Origin: Glutamicibacter sp. MNS18
Lineage (GTDB): Bacteria; Actinomycetota; Actinomycetes; Actinomycetales; Micrococcaceae
NCBI RefSeq assembly: GCF_026107515.2
Contig: NZ_JAPCHW010000009.1
Span: 62,001-126,000, forward strand
Reading direction: 5' to 3'
Length of the DNA stretch: 64,000 bases
Part shown: one piece after another, positions 62,286-64,000 of the stretch
Layout of the letters: each line of letters starts with the position of its first letter
Position numbering within the stretch: position 1 is the first letter of the stretch
The notes under the pieces: generated by a model
The model's input: the letters and a program-made list of their open reading frames with translations, nothing else
Told to the model about the DNA's origin: nothing
The model's database searches: none
Position numbers and translations under genes: made by a program

Positions 62286-63098
62286 ATGGATTCATTGCCC
62301 TCAACTCTGGCCCCTGAACTACGACAGGCATTGACCCGGCTTGCCGGAAGCAGTCCCTTGGTGATTGCCCTGGATTTCGACGGAACAATGGCACCGTTGG
62401 TTGACCGCCCCGAGGATGCCAGGCCTTTGCCCGATTCGGCCAAGCTGGCGATTGAGTTGTCCCAGCAGTCCGGGGTTGTCACGGCGCTGATCTCAGGTCG
62501 GGATCTGCAGTCCTTGCGTGCTGTCCATCCCCTGCCACGCCCCGAAGTGCTTATCGGATCGCATGGAGCCGAACGGGAGGTTCCGGCCTCGCTGCGCAGC
62601 GCAGCGCAGCAGATCGAGCTCACCGGTGACCAGTCCGATCTGTTACGGGAAGCCACCAAGATCATGGAACAGGTCTCGGCTGATTTCACCGGAACCTCGG
62701 TGGAATACAAGCCGGCATCCACGGTACTTCATGTGCGTCAGGCGGATGAGGCAACCGGTCTCCAGGCTCTGGAAGCTGCCCAAAAGCACCTGGGAGAGCT
62801 TTCGGGCTTGCGCCTCCTGGCTGGCAAGGCTGTACTGGAGGCCAGCGTCCTGCATGCTACAAAAGGACAGGCCCTGCAATGGCTGCGCGAAGTTACCGGG
62901 GCCAGTTCCCTTCTCTTCGTCGGCGATGATGTTACGGACGAGGACGGGTTCAGGGTCCTGGATTCGGCAGATCTGGGGATCAAGGTCGGGGCTGGCGACA
63001 CCGCAGCAGCGCACCGCATCGCTTCCCCTTCCGAGCTGCCGGCAGTATTGCGGTTCCTGCTGGCAAAGCGCGGCAAACCGGTCAATCCCGATGAATGA
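62286..63098 (+). CDS. otsB: Trehalose-6-phosphate phosphatase
   Basis: The 270-residue HAD phosphatase has LVIALDFDGTMAPLVDRPED (nucleophile DxDGT), ALISGRDLQSL, LIGSHGAER, and FVGDDVTDEDGF as the Mg2+ loop. It removes phosphate from trehalose-6-phosphate made by OtsA. The start is ATG 62286 with AGGAAGC upstream. It is the second gene of the otsA-otsB operon. Confidence 0.94.
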   Translation: MDSLPSTLAPELRQALTRLAGSSPLVIALDFDGTMAPLVDRPEDARPLPDSAKLAIELSQQSGVVTALISGRDLQSLRAVHPLPRPEVLIGSHGAEREVPASLRSAAQQIELTGDQSDLLREATKIMEQVSADFTGTSVEYKPASTVLHVRQADEATGLQALEAAQKHLGELSGLRLLAGKAVLEASVLHATKGQALQWLREVTGASSLLFVGDDVTDEDGFRVLDSADLGIKVGAGDTAAAHRIASPSELPAVLRFLLAKRGKPVNPDE

Positions 63099-63187
63099 TC
63101 AACCTGCTAGCTGCCGTTGAAAGTCTCGCCTAGGCTTTCCGGGAGTGGGCCTGTCCAGGGCTCCTCCATCCGTTGAAAGGAACCAAC

Positions 63188-63970
63188 ATGAGCAGGTTCG
63201 AAGGCAAGACGATCATCATAACCGGTGCCGGTTCCGGGCTGGGGCGCGCCAGTGCGGAACAGATCGGTAGCGAAGGAGCCAATCTGGTTCTCGTTGACCT
63301 GAACGAGGACGGTTTGCGGGAAACCGAGGCCGCGATCCGCAGCATGGCACCGGAGGCCAAGATCCTGCTTCAAACCGCGAATGTCGCGCATGAGCAGGAA
63401 GTCAGCGCTTATGTCCAAGCCACCATGGAATGTTTCGGCCGGATCGATGGATTCTTCAATAATGCGGGGATCGAGGGCAAACAGAACCTCACAGAAGACT
63501 TCGGGCAGGAGGAATTCCGCAAGGTCACCGCAATCAATCTCGACGGTGTGTTCTATGGGATGGCACATGTCCTGAAGGTCATGCGCGAACAAGGAAGCGG
63601 TGCTGTTGTCAACACCGCCTCAGTCGGCGGGATACGCGGCGTGGGTAATCAATCCGGTTACGCAGCCGCCAAACACGGCGTTGTGGGTCTGACACGCAAC
63701 TCAGCCATGGAATACGGGCAGTACGGCATCCAGATCAACGCGATCGCACCAGGGGCAATCATGACCCCAATGGTGGAAGGTTCCCTGAAACAGATCGATC
63801 CGGAAAACTGGCAAGAAGTCGGCAAGGCCTTCGTACAGCCCAACCCGATGAAACGTTTCGGACGCCCGGAGGAAGTAGCACAGCTGGTGGCATTCCTGCT
63901 TGGCGGACAGGCGCCATTCATCAATGCAGCCGTTATCCCGATCGACGGCGGTCAGTCATACAAATACTGA
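63188..63970 (+). CDS. Short-chain dehydrogenase/reductase (SDR)
   Basis: The 260-residue classical SDR has the cofactor motif TGAGSGLG, NNAG, the catalytic triad region TASVGG ... YAAAKHG, and NAIAPGAIMTPM. The Asp in LVLVDLNEDG after the second strand points to NAD(H). It ends PIDGGQSYKY. It oxidises an alcohol or reduces a carbonyl; the substrate is unknown. AAAGGAACC precedes the ATG at 63188. It is separate from the trehalose operon by 89 bases. Confidence 0.9.
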   Translation: MSRFEGKTIIITGAGSGLGRASAEQIGSEGANLVLVDLNEDGLRETEAAIRSMAPEAKILLQTANVAHEQEVSAYVQATMECFGRIDGFFNNAGIEGKQNLTEDFGQEEFRKVTAINLDGVFYGMAHVLKVMREQGSGAVVNTASVGGIRGVGNQSGYAAAKHGVVGLTRNSAMEYGQYGIQINAIAPGAIMTPMVEGSLKQIDPENWQEVGKAFVQPNPMKRFGRPEEVAQLVAFLLGGQAPFINAAVIPIDGGQSYKY

Positions 63971-64000
63971 TACCGGACGTACAAGCCGTTCGTGATAGAG

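Overview
The window is GC-rich chromosomal DNA from an actinobacterium, most likely a member of the Micrococcaceae (Arthrobacter-like). The signs are an IdeR/DtxR regulator with all its metal ligands, two c-di-AMP (ydaO-type) riboswitches on cell-wall hydrolase genes, a WXG100 protein, DUF3263 and LytR_C proteins, a DUF3027/cold-shock pair, CIRCE-controlled groEL, many GTG starts and a few apparently leaderless genes. I see no phage, transposon, CRISPR array or origin. The genus is inferred, not proven.

Layout. 1-2013: a partial thioesterase, an App1-type phosphatase and a flavin split-barrel protein. 2120-7672: a minus-strand operon for glutarate-type catabolism (GntR regulator, class III CoA-transferase, glutaryl-CoA dehydrogenase, aldehyde dehydrogenase, 3-hydroxyacyl-CoA dehydrogenase) with a palindromic operator. 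7720-9830: a MarR regulator and a DHA2 multidrug exporter behind two operator repeats. 9873-11031: an inositol-monophosphatase-family enzyme and a small membrane protein. 11116-21358: an arginine/guanidino-compound catabolic locus (TPP decarboxylase, ureohydrolase, GABA-type aminotransferase, PucR regulator, APC permease, XRE-cupin regulator, Na+/solute symporter) with two kinds of recurrent putative operator.

21470-27574: a DinB protein, a ferritin-like/VIT1 iron exporter, a SWIM-SNF2 helicase and two small unknowns. 27676-35783: sucCD, pcrA, a membrane protein, tRNA-Arg, a ROK repressor, a NUDIX hydrolase and an HNH nuclease. 36013-39134: NlpC/P60 and M23 peptidase genes, each behind its own c-di-AMP riboswitch, then ideR. 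39396-44740: serC, DUF3027, a cold-shock protein, a two-component system and a lone WXG100 protein. 44774-52500: a DUF4031-HD fusion, groEL with two CIRCE elements, LytR_C and DUF3263 proteins, uracil-DNA glycosylase, a ThrE-type exporter and a luciferase-like monooxygenase.

52565-59474: between tRNA-Val and tRNA-Thr lie an unexplained 400-base intergenic region, a GNAT protein, a type II restriction-modification pair that I compare with SalI/XamI, a Tat-exported GHL10 hydrolase and a DUF808 membrane protein. 59634-63970: a DsbA-like thioredoxin, otsA-otsB (trehalose synthesis) and a short-chain dehydrogenase.

The most interesting parts are the arginine-to-GABA locus with its shared GTGACA-N2-CGTCA motif, the paired c-di-AMP riboswitches, the restriction-modification pair and the structured gap at 52.7-53.0 kb. 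I found nothing I can defend as a wholly new system.
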